Translations under genes and position numbers: made by a program
Source: JBOIBN01 sp050739575
Lineage (GTDB): Bacteria; Pseudomonadota; Gammaproteobacteria; JAKDMP01
Assembly (NCBI GenBank): GCA_050739575.1
Contig: JBOIBN010000064.1
Span: 1 to 12,102, forward strand
Direction of reading: 5' to 3'
Length of the DNA: 12,102 nt
Notes under the pieces: generated by a model
What the model saw: the letters and a program-made list of their open reading frames with translations, nothing else
Told to the model about the DNA's origin: nothing
Databases searched by the model: none
Shown here: one piece after another, positions 6,376 to 12,102 of the stretch
Numbering within the stretch: the first letter of the stretch is position 1
How the letters are laid out: each line of letters opens with the position of its first letter

Positions 6376-6386
6376 CTGCGAGGCAG
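6376..6386. promoter_or_regulatory. Possible PhaR site upstream of the FabG/PhaB reductase
   Basis: CTGC-GAG-GCAG, extended by one base pair each side to a 6+6 inverted repeat (6374-6388), lies 40-50 bp upstream of the proposed reductase -10 box. It has the TGC-N3-GCA geometry of the phaP palindrome. If real, it would tie the divergent reductase to PhaR. Confidence 0.35.
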
Positions 6387-6405
6387 GCGCCGGTGCGATT
6401 TAGAC

Positions 6406-6433
6406 TTCATATAACGATGTGTCCTGCTATGAT
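6406..6433 (+). promoter_or_regulatory. Possible promoter of the FabG/PhaB reductase
   Basis: An extended -10, TGC-TATGAT (6425-6433), lies 16 bp after a weak -35, TTCATA (6406-6411). The base before the hexamer is C, a sigma-S-friendly feature. The leader would be about 70 nt. No better candidate was seen. Confidence 0.35.
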
Positions 6434-6512
6434 TCCCACGAAGATGCCGCACATTGTTTTCTAGTCGCCACGCGGAGTGGTATCTGTGAGTCAAGCTCCA
6501 GGGAGAATGCCC

Positions 6513-7256
6513 ATGTCCGATTTGAAAGACAAAATAGCCATCGTCACCGGCGCTTCCCGAGGTATCGGCCGGGAGATCGCGCTGCAGCTCGCCGCGCGTG
6601 GCGCCACGGTAATCGTTAATTACCGGTCCAGCGAACACGAGGCGCAAGAGGTTGCCGCGGCAATTCAGGCCGCCGGCGCCAAGGCGGTAGTGATGCAGGC
6701 CGATGTGTGCAAGACTCCCGAGGCCCGCGGCATGATTCATGAGGTTCACGAAACCTACGGGCGCGTCGACATTCTGGTGAACAATGCCGGCATCACCCGC
6801 GACAAGACGATCAAGCACATGACCGACGAGGACTGGTATGACGTTCTGACAACCAACCTCGGCAGCGTTTACGCCTGCTGCACGGCGGTGTTTCCGATCA
6901 TGATGGAGCAGAACTACGGACGCATCGTGAACATCACCTCTTTCGTCGGTCAGGCCGGCAACTTCGGGCAGGCCAACTACGCCGCCAGCAAGGCGGGCAT
7001 CATCGCCTTCACCAAAACCGCAGCGATGGAAATGGCCAAGTACGGCGTTACCGTCAATTGCATTGCACCCGGATTCACCGATACCGACATGCTGCGAACG
7101 GTGCCGGAAAACATCCGTGAGAAAATCCTCGCGCGGATCCCGATGCGCCGCTTCGGCCAACCCGCGGAGATCGCGCGTGCCGTGGCGTTCGTCATTGCCG
7201 AGGGCGACTACATCACCGGTCAGCAGATCAATGTGAACGGCGGAGTCTACATGTAG
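6513..7256 (+). CDS. fabG: 3-oxoacyl-ACP / acetoacetyl-CoA reductase, FabG/PhaB-type SDR
   Basis: This short-chain dehydrogenase should reduce a 3-oxoacyl thioester to the (R)-3-hydroxyacyl form. Beside phaC the likely in vivo role is acetoacetyl-CoA reduction (PhaB function). ATG 6513 has AGGGAGA seven bases upstream; an in-frame ATG at 6507 and GTG at 6477 are less good. The 247 residues carry TGASRGIG (12-19), NNAG (90-93), Asn115, Ser143, and Y156AASK160. Residues N36-Y37-R38 after strand 2, with no acidic residue, suggest NADPH. The C-terminus NVNGGVYM is FabG-like rather than the LNGGLHMG ending of classical PhaB, so a fatty-acid role cannot be excluded. It is transcribed away from phaP across the shared control region. 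No ketothiolase gene lies beside it in this window. Confidence 0.92.
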   Translation: MSDLKDKIAIVTGASRGIGREIALQLAARGATVIVNYRSSEHEAQEVAAAIQAAGAKAVVMQADVCKTPEARGMIHEVHETYGRVDILVNNAGITRDKTIKHMTDEDWYDVLTTNLGSVYACCTAVFPIMMEQNYGRIVNITSFVGQAGNFGQANYAASKAGIIAFTKTAAMEMAKYGVTVNCIAPGFTDTDMLRTVPENIREKILARIPMRRFGQPAEIARAVAFVIAEGDYITGQQINVNGGVYM

Positions 7257-7381
7257 GCGGCGCGTGTCCCAGCGCGCAGCATCCGCAGTTTGCAAACTTT
7301 GACACAAGCCCGACGGGACACCCGCTGAATTTGTGAAGCCCGCTGCCGCGGGGTGTTCCGGCTCCGGGTGAACCGGCGGAA
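7257..7381. other. Convergent intergenic region with nested inverted repeats
   Basis: Between the two facing reductase genes, GTGTCCC (7264-7270) and GGGACAC (7315-7321) form an inverted repeat. It encloses a perfect 12-bp palindrome AGTTTGCAAACT (7287-7298). No T run follows on either strand. It may serve as a two-way terminator, but evidence is weak. Confidence 0.3.
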
Positions 7382-8143
7382 TCAGAACCGAAGGCCGCCG
7401 TCAATCTCCAGCACGCGCCCGTCGAAATAGTCGTTCTGCAGCACGTAGAGAACGGATCGCGCTATTTCCGCCGGTGCGGCCAGACGCCCCAAGGGGATCA
7501 TCTCCTTGAGGCGGGCCTGGGCTTTCTCCGGCATGCCCGCAACCATCGGAGTATCGCAGAAACCGGGCGCGATTGCGGCGACGCGGATGCCGTAGCGAGC
7601 CAGCTCCTCGGACCAGGTGACTGTCAGGGCCGCTACACCCGCTTTGGCGGCCGCGTAGTTGCTCTGGCCGATGTTGCCGGCGCGCGAAATGCTGCACATG
7701 TTGATGATGACCCCTGGATGGTTGCCCTCGATAATGCGCACCGCGGCCTCGCGTCCGCACAGAAATACACCGGTCAAATTTACCGTGAGTACGCTTTGCC
7801 ACTGTTCCAGAGACATCTTTTTGACGACGTGTCCGTCTTCGGTTTTTACCAGCAAACCGTCCCGGATAATGCCCGCGTTGTTGATCAATGCGTCCACGGC
7901 GCCGAAGTCTTCGATCACGCGATCGAACAGCGCATCCACGGCCTGCTCATCGGCTATGTCGCTCAGGTAAGGGCGGGCCTCACCGCCGGCGTTTTCGCAG
8001 CAGCGGACCGATTCCAGAAGCGCAGCTTCATTCAGATCGACCAAGGCGAGCTTGACCCCCTGAGCGGCCAATGTCTCGGCCATGGCTCGCCCAAGCCCCT
8101 GGCCGGCTCCGGTTATCACGATCACTTTGTCTGCCAATTCCAT
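7382..8143 (-). CDS. SDR family oxidoreductase, FabG-like, probably NAD-dependent
   Basis: ATG 8143 has AAGGAGA upstream. The 253-residue protein has TGAGQGLG (11-18), NNAG (88-91), Asn122, and Y163AAAK167. Asp36 at the end of strand 2 (LVDLNE) usually selects NAD(H), unlike the neighbouring reductase. A short insertion at about 94-110 (RDGLLVKTEDGHVVKKM) lengthens the substrate loop. The catalytic serine is probably Ser151 (NMCSIS); the loop between it and Tyr163 is one residue shorter than in FabG. The C-terminus EIDGGLRF lacks the FabG ending. Substrate is unknown: a 3-hydroxyacyl-CoA or similar hydroxy compound fits the family and the PHA neighbourhood. It faces the FabG/PhaB gene, with 125 bp between. 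The 200 bp upstream (8144-8343) holds no gene, only the terminator of the membrane-protein gene. Confidence 0.9.
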   Translation of the reverse strand: MELADKVIVITGAGQGLGRAMAETLAAQGVKLALVDLNEAALLESVRCCENAGGEARPYLSDIADEQAVDALFDRVIEDFGAVDALINNAGIIRDGLLVKTEDGHVVKKMSLEQWQSVLTVNLTGVFLCGREAAVRIIEGNHPGVIINMCSISRAGNIGQSNYAAAKAGVAALTVTWSEELARYGIRVAAIAPGFCDTPMVAGMPEKAQARLKEMIPLGRLAAPAEIARSVLYVLQNDYFDGRVLEIDGGLRF

Positions 8144-8305
8144 GCCGTTGTTCTCCTTGCAGGTTTTGAATTTGAAATTGCTCGATACCGGGGACGGGCT
8201 GGTTTATTCTCCACGTCCATGAAGCCGCAGTACCCAGGCTCTTGAATTGGCTGGATTGCGTCGGAGTCTGTCACCGCGCTGGCGGGACGGGTAGATCACG
8301 AATGG

Positions 8306-8328
8306 AAAAAATCAGGGTTTCCCCGTGA
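8306..8328 (-). terminator. Likely intrinsic terminator of the small membrane-protein gene
   Basis: Read on the minus strand, TCA-C-GGG, a 4-nt loop, CCC-TGA forms a 6-bp stem with one bulged base, followed directly by six T (8306-8311 are A on the plus strand). It lies 16 bp past the stop of the 8344-8730 gene. The stem is short but the T run and position fit. Confidence 0.5.
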
Positions 8329-8343
8329 TGCGTACCGAACCGT

Positions 8344-8730
8344 TCATGTCGCGTCCGGTCTGCGCTGCACGCGCCTCGCCAGAGCCGATAGTCCCCCGTA
8401 AATAACGAATATCGGCCACCAGAGATCCCAGCGCACGTCGAACAAAAAGAAGAGGGCGATGGTGACGATGGCGGCAGCGGAAGTCAGGGAATGAAGCACA
8501 TTGGCGTCGAACCCGTTTTTGGTGCGGTAGTGGCGCGCGGCCTGCGTCAGCGGTCCGACTGCGCCAATCAGGATGAAGAGCGCCCACCAGTTGTGGTATT
8601 TCATGAAGGGCAGGCGGACGTTGAAGTTGTAGAGCAGAAAGAAGACGCCGATCGCGATAATGATCAGGCCTATCGTCACGCTGCTCATGCTCCACTCCCG
8701 ATGGGCGGGCCTCGGTTCTCGATTGTCCAT
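8344..8730 (-). CDS. Small four-helix membrane protein, LiaF/DUF5668-like
   Basis: ATG 8730 (MDNREP) has GGAAGGA upstream. The same frame runs back to 8790 without a better site, and ATG 8688 (MSSVTIG) is an alternative start with GGAG very close. The 128-residue product has four apolar segments, at about 16-36 (SSVTIGLIIIAIGVFFLLYNF), 48-66, 80-97 and 101-118, with a basic tail RRVQRRPDAT. The GLIIIAIGVFFLLYN opening and the WW-A-LFILIGA second helix resemble the membrane domain of LiaI/LiaF-like proteins (DUF5668), often tied to envelope stress. The role here is unknown. It appears monocistronic, with its own terminator. Confidence 0.75.
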   Translation of the reverse strand: MDNREPRPAHREWSMSSVTIGLIIIAIGVFFLLYNFNVRLPFMKYHNWWALFILIGAVGPLTQAARHYRTKNGFDANVLHSLTSAAAIVTIALFFLFDVRWDLWWPIFVIYGGLSALARRVQRRPDAT

Positions 8731-9026
8731 TGAATCCTTCCAGCAGGTTGCCGTGGTGCGTATTTTGGCGGCAAACTTCCGCGGTAGCAAGTGCCGCCCC
8801 TCGGCTTGTGGCGCCGGCGCGATCCAGGGCCGTGCGCGGAGGGGCGTTGCGCATTAGGTCGAATCGGGAATCGGCGATGAAACCGGATAGTGACGGCGCG
8901 GTAGCGAACGACCTGGAACCGCAGGCATCCGCGGTAGCGCTCGCCGATGGTGGAAGATTACCGATGACCGGTATGCGATGGACTCTCATGAGAGCATAAT
9001 TGAGGCGCATCCGAGCGGACACGGAA
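8731..9026. other. Divergent intergenic region (296 bp) upstream of the GST gene
   Basis: No gene is credible here. It holds three copies of GCGGTAGC (8781-8788, 8898-8905, 8931-8938) and a perfect 12-bp palindrome CTCTCATGAGAG at 8983-8994, 32 bp before the GST start. I could not place a good promoter for either neighbour. Confidence 0.4.
8983..8994. promoter_or_regulatory. 12-bp palindrome, possible operator upstream of the GST gene
   Basis: CTCTCATGAGAG is a perfect palindrome ending 32 bp before ATG 9027, a usual place for a repressor site in a leader or over a start point. No regulator gene is adjacent, so the binding protein is unknown. Confidence 0.3.
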
Positions 9027-9755
9027 ATGACTTACGAGCTTTATTACTGGCCGGGCATTCCGGGGCGCGGCGAGTTCGTGCGCCTCGCGCTGGAGGAGGC
9101 CGGCGCGGACTACGTGGACGTGGCGAAAGATTCGGGCGGCGAAGGCGCGGCGATCGAGAAGCTGCAAGCCTTCATGAACGACGCAGGGTTGGTGCATCCT
9201 CCGTTCGCGCCGCCGGTGCTGAAGGCGGGTGATCTTGTGATTGCGCAGACGGCAAACATTCTGTTGTTTCTCGGACCGCGTCACGGTCTTGCGCCGGCGG
9301 ATGAGGCGGGGCGCCTGTGGGCGCACCAGTTGCAGCTTACGCTCGTGGACTGGGTCGTGGAGATCCACGATACTCATCACCCGCTCGGCGGTTCGTTCTA
9401 TTACGACGAACAGAAGGAGGCGGCCGCAAGGCGCTCCGAGCGGTTTATCGCGCAGCGCATACCGAAATTCATGGGCTATTTCGAGACCGTGCTGGAACGG
9501 AACCCGGCCGGCGCGCACTATCTCGTCGGTGACGCACTGAGCTGCGCAGACCTGTCATTGTTTCTGATCGTGGACGGCCTGCGTTACGCCTTTCCCCGGG
9601 CCATGAAAAAAGCCGAACGGAAATATCCGAAACTTATTGCGCTGCATGATCGCGTGGCGGGGCAGGAGCGGATCGCGGCCTATCTTGCTTCCGATCGCCG
9701 GCTTCCGTTCAGTGAAGACGGCATCTTCCGCCACTATGCCGAGCTGGACAGCTGA
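9027..9755 (+). CDS. Glutathione S-transferase family protein
   Basis: The 242-residue protein has a thioredoxin-like N-terminal domain (1-83): ELYYWPGIPGRGEFVRLALEEAGADY, with Tyr6/Tyr7 near the usual catalytic position. The cis-proline loop is at PPV (62-64) and the glutathione-binding QTANI at 74-78. The all-helical C-terminal domain (about 90-242) has the folding N-cap S172-C-A-D175 in LSCADLSLFL. It probably conjugates or reduces electrophiles with glutathione in the cytoplasm; the class is uncertain, and the N-terminus looks sigma/pi-like. ATG 9027 starts at the conserved strand; a TTG at 9000 would add nine residues. The ribosome site is weak (CGGA). Its last 22 bases overlap the end of the aldo/keto reductase gene on the other strand. 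Confidence 0.9.
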   Translation: MTYELYYWPGIPGRGEFVRLALEEAGADYVDVAKDSGGEGAAIEKLQAFMNDAGLVHPPFAPPVLKAGDLVIAQTANILLFLGPRHGLAPADEAGRLWAHQLQLTLVDWVVEIHDTHHPLGGSFYYDEQKEAAARRSERFIAQRIPKFMGYFETVLERNPAGAHYLVGDALSCADLSLFLIVDGLRYAFPRAMKKAERKYPKLIALHDRVAGQERIAAYLASDRRLPFSEDGIFRHYAELDS

Positions 9756-10681
9756 CGGTTGATTTCCGAGACGTCGTCCGCACTCAAACGCCAACCCGCT
9801 GCTTTCACGTTCTGCTTGACCTGTTCCGGCTTGGTGGCGCCGGCGATGACGCTCGACACCTGCGGATGCGCGAGCAGCCAGCTGAACGCGAGTTCCAGCA
9901 GACTGCGGTCGCGACCCTTGCAAAACGCCTTCAGCTTTTCGATGAGTTCCCAGTTCTTGTTCGTCATGTAGCGCTCGCCGAGATTCTTCCAGTTCGCGAG
10001 GCGTGAGTCTTTCGGTGCGGATTTGTTGCGCTGGTATTTGCCGGTGAGAAGTCCGCTCGCCAACGGGAAGTAAGGAATCAGCCCGAGGCCGTAGGCTTCG
10101 AGCGCGGGCAGCAGTTCGCGCTCCGCGTCGCGTTCGATCAGGCTGTATTCGCTCTGCGCACAGATGAATGGGTTGAGCCTCAGATCGCGCGCCGTCCAAT
10201 CCGCTTCGACCACCTGCCAGGCAGGAAAATTCGACGTGCCGATGTAGTGCACCTTGCCGTCGTGAACGAGGTCGTCGAGCGCGCGCAGCGTTTCCTCGAT
10301 GGGCGTCAGCGGATCGGGCCAGTGGACGTAATAGAGGTCTATCCAGTCGGTCTTGAGCCGGCGCAGACTGTCTTCGACCGCCATCCTGACGTAGCGGCGC
10401 GAAGCGCCCCGATGCCCACGCGCTTCGTCCATGACCGAACTGAACTTGGTGGCGATGACGACGTCCTTGCGTTTGTCGCCGAGAATGCGGCCGAGAAAAG
10501 TTTCCGAACCGCCCTTGTCGCCGTAAACATCCGCCGTATCGAAGAAGTTGACACCGGCGTCCAACGCCGCGTGGACGACCTTGCGCGAGGCGTCGAAATC
10601 GATGCGTCCTCCGAAGTTGTTGCAGCCCAGACCGACTTCCGATACCAGCAGGCCGGATTTTCCGAGTTTGCGTTGTTCCAT
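9734..10681 (-). CDS. Aldo/keto reductase
   Basis: ATG 10681 has AGGAAC upstream in an AT-rich leader (10684-10740). The 315-residue TIM-barrel enzyme reduces aldehydes or ketones with NADPH. The catalytic tetrad is present: Asp48 (FFDTAD), Tyr53, Lys79 (ATKF) and His120 (YVHWPDP). GTSNF (148-152) and SEYSLIERDAERELLP (177-192) line the active site, and the cofactor-binding SVIAGATKPEQVKQN (277-291) is complete. It looks like the AKR11/12-type (YajO/Tas-like) subgroup. The substrate is unknown, and with GST and pirin nearby a detoxification or oxidative stress role is plausible. The gene ends inside the GST coding sequence, tail to tail. The 173 bp upstream, towards pirin, contain no gene. 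Confidence 0.93.
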   Translation of the reverse strand: MEQRKLGKSGLLVSEVGLGCNNFGGRIDFDASRKVVHAALDAGVNFFDTADVYGDKGGSETFLGRILGDKRKDVVIATKFSSVMDEARGHRGASRRYVRMAVEDSLRRLKTDWIDLYYVHWPDPLTPIEETLRALDDLVHDGKVHYIGTSNFPAWQVVEADWTARDLRLNPFICAQSEYSLIERDAERELLPALEAYGLGLIPYFPLASGLLTGKYQRNKSAPKDSRLANWKNLGERYMTNKNWELIEKLKAFCKGRDRSLLELAFSWLLAHPQVSSVIAGATKPEQVKQNVKAAGWRLSADDVSEINRQLSSSA

Positions 10682-10854
10682 GATTTTCGTTCCTATTCAA
10701 ATTTTTATAATCAATAACTTGGGGAAGTAATCTGCGAATATTTCACAAGCTGCGCCGGGTCTGGTATCGGCGGTTTGATGCCGTTCATGATGCCACTAGT
10801 GCCTGCAGGAGCAGGATGGCGGATACATGCTGCAGCGAGCGCGTGCGCAAACAC

Positions 10855-11721
10855 TCAGGCCGAAGCTACAAGACGGCCGTTGCGGAAGTCGCGTATCGCC
10901 TGATCGATCTCTTCCGGTGTGTTCATCACGAATGGGCCGTACTGCACGACGGGTTCTCCGAGCGGGCGGCCGGCGAGGAGAATGAAGTGCGCCCCTGCGG
11001 GCCCGGCCGTCACTTCGATGCGCTCGCCCGGAGAAAGCAGGCCCGCGGCCTGGGTCTTGAGCGCCGTGGCGGCACCGGCGGGGCCGACGTTCACGCTGCC
11101 TTCGTAGGCGTAGAGGAAGGCGTTGTAGTCCGGCTTGACCGGATGCGTGAAGGTCGCGCCGGCGGGAAGCGCCACGTCCAGGAACAGCGGGTCGGTGCTC
11201 AGGCCCTGGATGGGTCCGGGCGTGGGTTCGTCATCCAGTTCGAGGGTCCCGGCGATGACCTTGATCCGGCCGCCGCTTGGCAGAGCGACGACGGGAATAT
11301 CTTTGGGCTGGATATCGCGATAACTCGCGGGCTTCATTTTCTCGGCCGCCGGGAGGTTGATCCAGAGCTGGAAGCCGCGCATGCGGCCTTCGGTCTGCTG
11401 CGGCATTTCGGAATGCACGATGCCGCGGGCCGCCGTCATCCACTGCACGCCGCCGGCCTTGAGGTCGCCGATGTGGCCGAGATGATCCTGGTGGCGCATG
11501 TGGCCGTCGAGCATGTAGGTCACGGTCTCGAAGCCGCGGTGGGGGTGATCCGGAAAACCCGCGATGTAGTCCTCGGGCTTGTCGGTGCCGAATTCGTCCA
11601 ACATCAGGAACGGGTCGAGCCGTAATCCCTGGCGCTGTCCGAGGCTGCGCCGCAGCTTGACGCCGGCGCCGTCGGAGGTGGCGACGGATTCGATGATCTG
11701 CTGCAAGGTGCGTGTACCCAT
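10855..11721 (-). CDS. Pirin family protein
   Basis: ATG 11721 has GGAGA six bases upstream. The 288-residue protein is a two-domain cupin. The iron-site residues of pirins are all present in the N-terminal cupin: His59 and His61 (FPDHPHRGFETVTY), His103 and Glu105 (GIVHSEMP). Also typical are DPFLMLDEF (36-44), HIGDLKAGGVQWMTAARG (83-100) and GFQLWINLP (116-124). The C-terminal pirin_C domain includes AGRPLGEPVVQYGPFVMN, a strong family signature. Bacterial pirins include quercetin dioxygenases and redox-responsive binding proteins; which applies here is not visible. It is transcribed toward the aldo/keto reductase gene on the same strand (173-bp gap) and divergent from the GNAT gene. Confidence 0.94.
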   Translation of the reverse strand: MGTRTLQQIIESVATSDGAGVKLRRSLGQRQGLRLDPFLMLDEFGTDKPEDYIAGFPDHPHRGFETVTYMLDGHMRHQDHLGHIGDLKAGGVQWMTAARGIVHSEMPQQTEGRMRGFQLWINLPAAEKMKPASYRDIQPKDIPVVALPSGGRIKVIAGTLELDDEPTPGPIQGLSTDPLFLDVALPAGATFTHPVKPDYNAFLYAYEGSVNVGPAGAATALKTQAAGLLSPGERIEVTAGPAGAHFILLAGRPLGEPVVQYGPFVMNTPEEIDQAIRDFRNGRLVASA

Positions 11722-11880
11722 AGTTGTTCTCCGTAGATGAAATGCGCCGCGGATAATTCACCGCGTATATGATGTGCTTATTTTACGTCTTTTCTCGCGG
11801 TGCAGCCGCGAAGTTCTGCTACGACTTGCATGAAGTTTCACACCGTTTGGTACTACCGGAGACCATAAACAGGAAGGCTG

Positions 11881-12102
11881 ATGAAAACGGCAGATTGTCG
11901 ACACAAAACGGGTAACGGCTACGTGCTGCGTGATCATCGGCCCGGCGACATCGGCTGGATCGTCCATCGTCACGGCGTGCTCTATGCGCGCGAATACGGC
12001 TGGGACGAACGCTTCGAGGCGCTGGTGGCGAAAGTGGCAGCGGATTTCATTCTGAACTGCGATCCAGAGCGCGAACGCTGCTGGATCGCCGAGCGCGACG
12101 GC
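11881..12102 (+). CDS. GNAT family N-acetyltransferase (partial, cut by window end)
   Basis: ATG 11881 has AGGAAGG six bases upstream, and an in-frame TAA at 11866-11868 rules out a longer N-terminus. The 74 residues present include YVLRDHRPGDIGWIVHRHGVLYAREYGWDERFEALVAKV and CWIAERDG, which match the opening of the acetyltransferase half of MarR/GNAT fusion proteins. Here the winged-helix half is absent, so this is a stand-alone acetyltransferase. The acetyl-CoA binding loop would lie beyond the window, so activity cannot be judged. It is divergent from the pirin gene, with 159 bp between. Confidence 0.75.
   Translation, partial: MKTADCRHKTGNGYVLRDHRPGDIGWIVHRHGVLYAREYGWDERFEALVAKVAADFILNCDPERERCWIAERDG

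Larger units (their letters stand above)
6146..6512. other. Divergent phaP / reductase control region (367 bp, no gene)
   Basis: The phaP side (6170-6260) is AT-rich and holds the phaP promoter and palindrome. The reductase side (6300-6400) is GC-rich and holds a 10-bp direct repeat ATGCCTGCGA (6338-6347 and 6372-6381). The second copy of the repeat runs into a GCCTGC-GAG-GCAGGC inverted repeat (6374-6388), which contains CTGC-N3-GCAG. I find no credible gene here. Confidence 0.6.

Noticed and set aside
6270..7307. 345-codon minus-strand open frame
   Set aside because: Antisense to the FabG/PhaB gene and across the control region; its His/Asp/Val-rich translation is the mirror of an SDR gene.
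8877..8999. 40-codon open frame upstream of the GST gene
   Set aside because: Weak ribosome site, no recognisable features, and it ends just before GST; could be a leader peptide but nothing supports translation.
9555..10700. 381-codon minus-strand open frame
   Set aside because: Same strand but different frame from the aldo/keto reductase; Arg-rich shadow translation.
10803..10814. CTGC-AGGA-GCAG dyad, PhaR-like
   Set aside because: It sits between aldo/keto reductase and pirin with no PHA link; such a dyad is expected by chance about once in windows of this size.
10816..11625. 269-codon plus-strand open frame
   Set aside because: Antisense to the pirin gene, which carries all metal ligands.

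Overview
The window looks like chromosomal DNA from a GC-rich proteobacterium, probably gamma- or betaproteobacterial. The evidence is a class I polyhydroxyalkanoate (PHA) cluster with a PhaR regulator, a glycine-zipper lipoprotein, a pirin, a glutathione transferase and mostly clear Shine-Dalgarno sites. I cannot name the genus. I see no tRNA, rRNA, CRISPR array, transposase or integrase.

Layout: (1) Positions 1-2010, plus strand: the 3' end of an unidentified gene, a small helical protein of unknown function, then a two-gene unit for a secreted Tyr/Trp/Gly-rich protein with a duplicated two-cysteine module and a glycine-zipper lipoprotein. (2) 2146-2889, plus: a SAM-dependent methyltransferase. 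(3) 3078-6145, minus: the PHA operon, transcribed phaP (phasin with a lysine/alanine/histidine-rich tail), phaC (class I synthase), phaR (regulator). A perfect 12-bp hairpin lies between phaP and phaC. (4) 6146-6512: a 367-bp divergent control region with a good sigma70 promoter for phaP whose -35 box lies inside a 15-bp palindrome. (5) 6513-7256, plus: a FabG/PhaB-type reductase, facing a second FabG-like SDR on the minus strand (7382-8143). (6) 8344-8730, minus: a small four-helix membrane protein with a likely terminator. (7) 9027-11721: stress/redox accessory genes, namely a glutathione S-transferase (plus), an aldo/keto reductase (minus, overlapping the GST tail by 22 bp) and a pirin (minus). 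(8) 11881 to the end, plus: the start of a GNAT acetyltransferase cut by the window edge.

How they work together: the reductase can make (R)-3-hydroxyacyl-CoA with NADPH, PhaC polymerises it, the phasin coats the granule, and PhaR, which in known systems binds both nascent PHA and DNA, would release the phasin promoter when polymer appears. I find TGC-N3/4-GCA dyads at the phaP promoter, upstream of the divergent reductase and upstream of phaR itself, which suggests one local PhaR regulon. The thiolase (phaA) and depolymerase (phaZ) are not in the window.

I found no convincing wholly new system. The most interesting points are the probable PhaR operators, the histone-like phasin tail built from 7-residue repeats, the phaP-phaC hairpin, and the duplicated two-cysteine module in the secreted protein.
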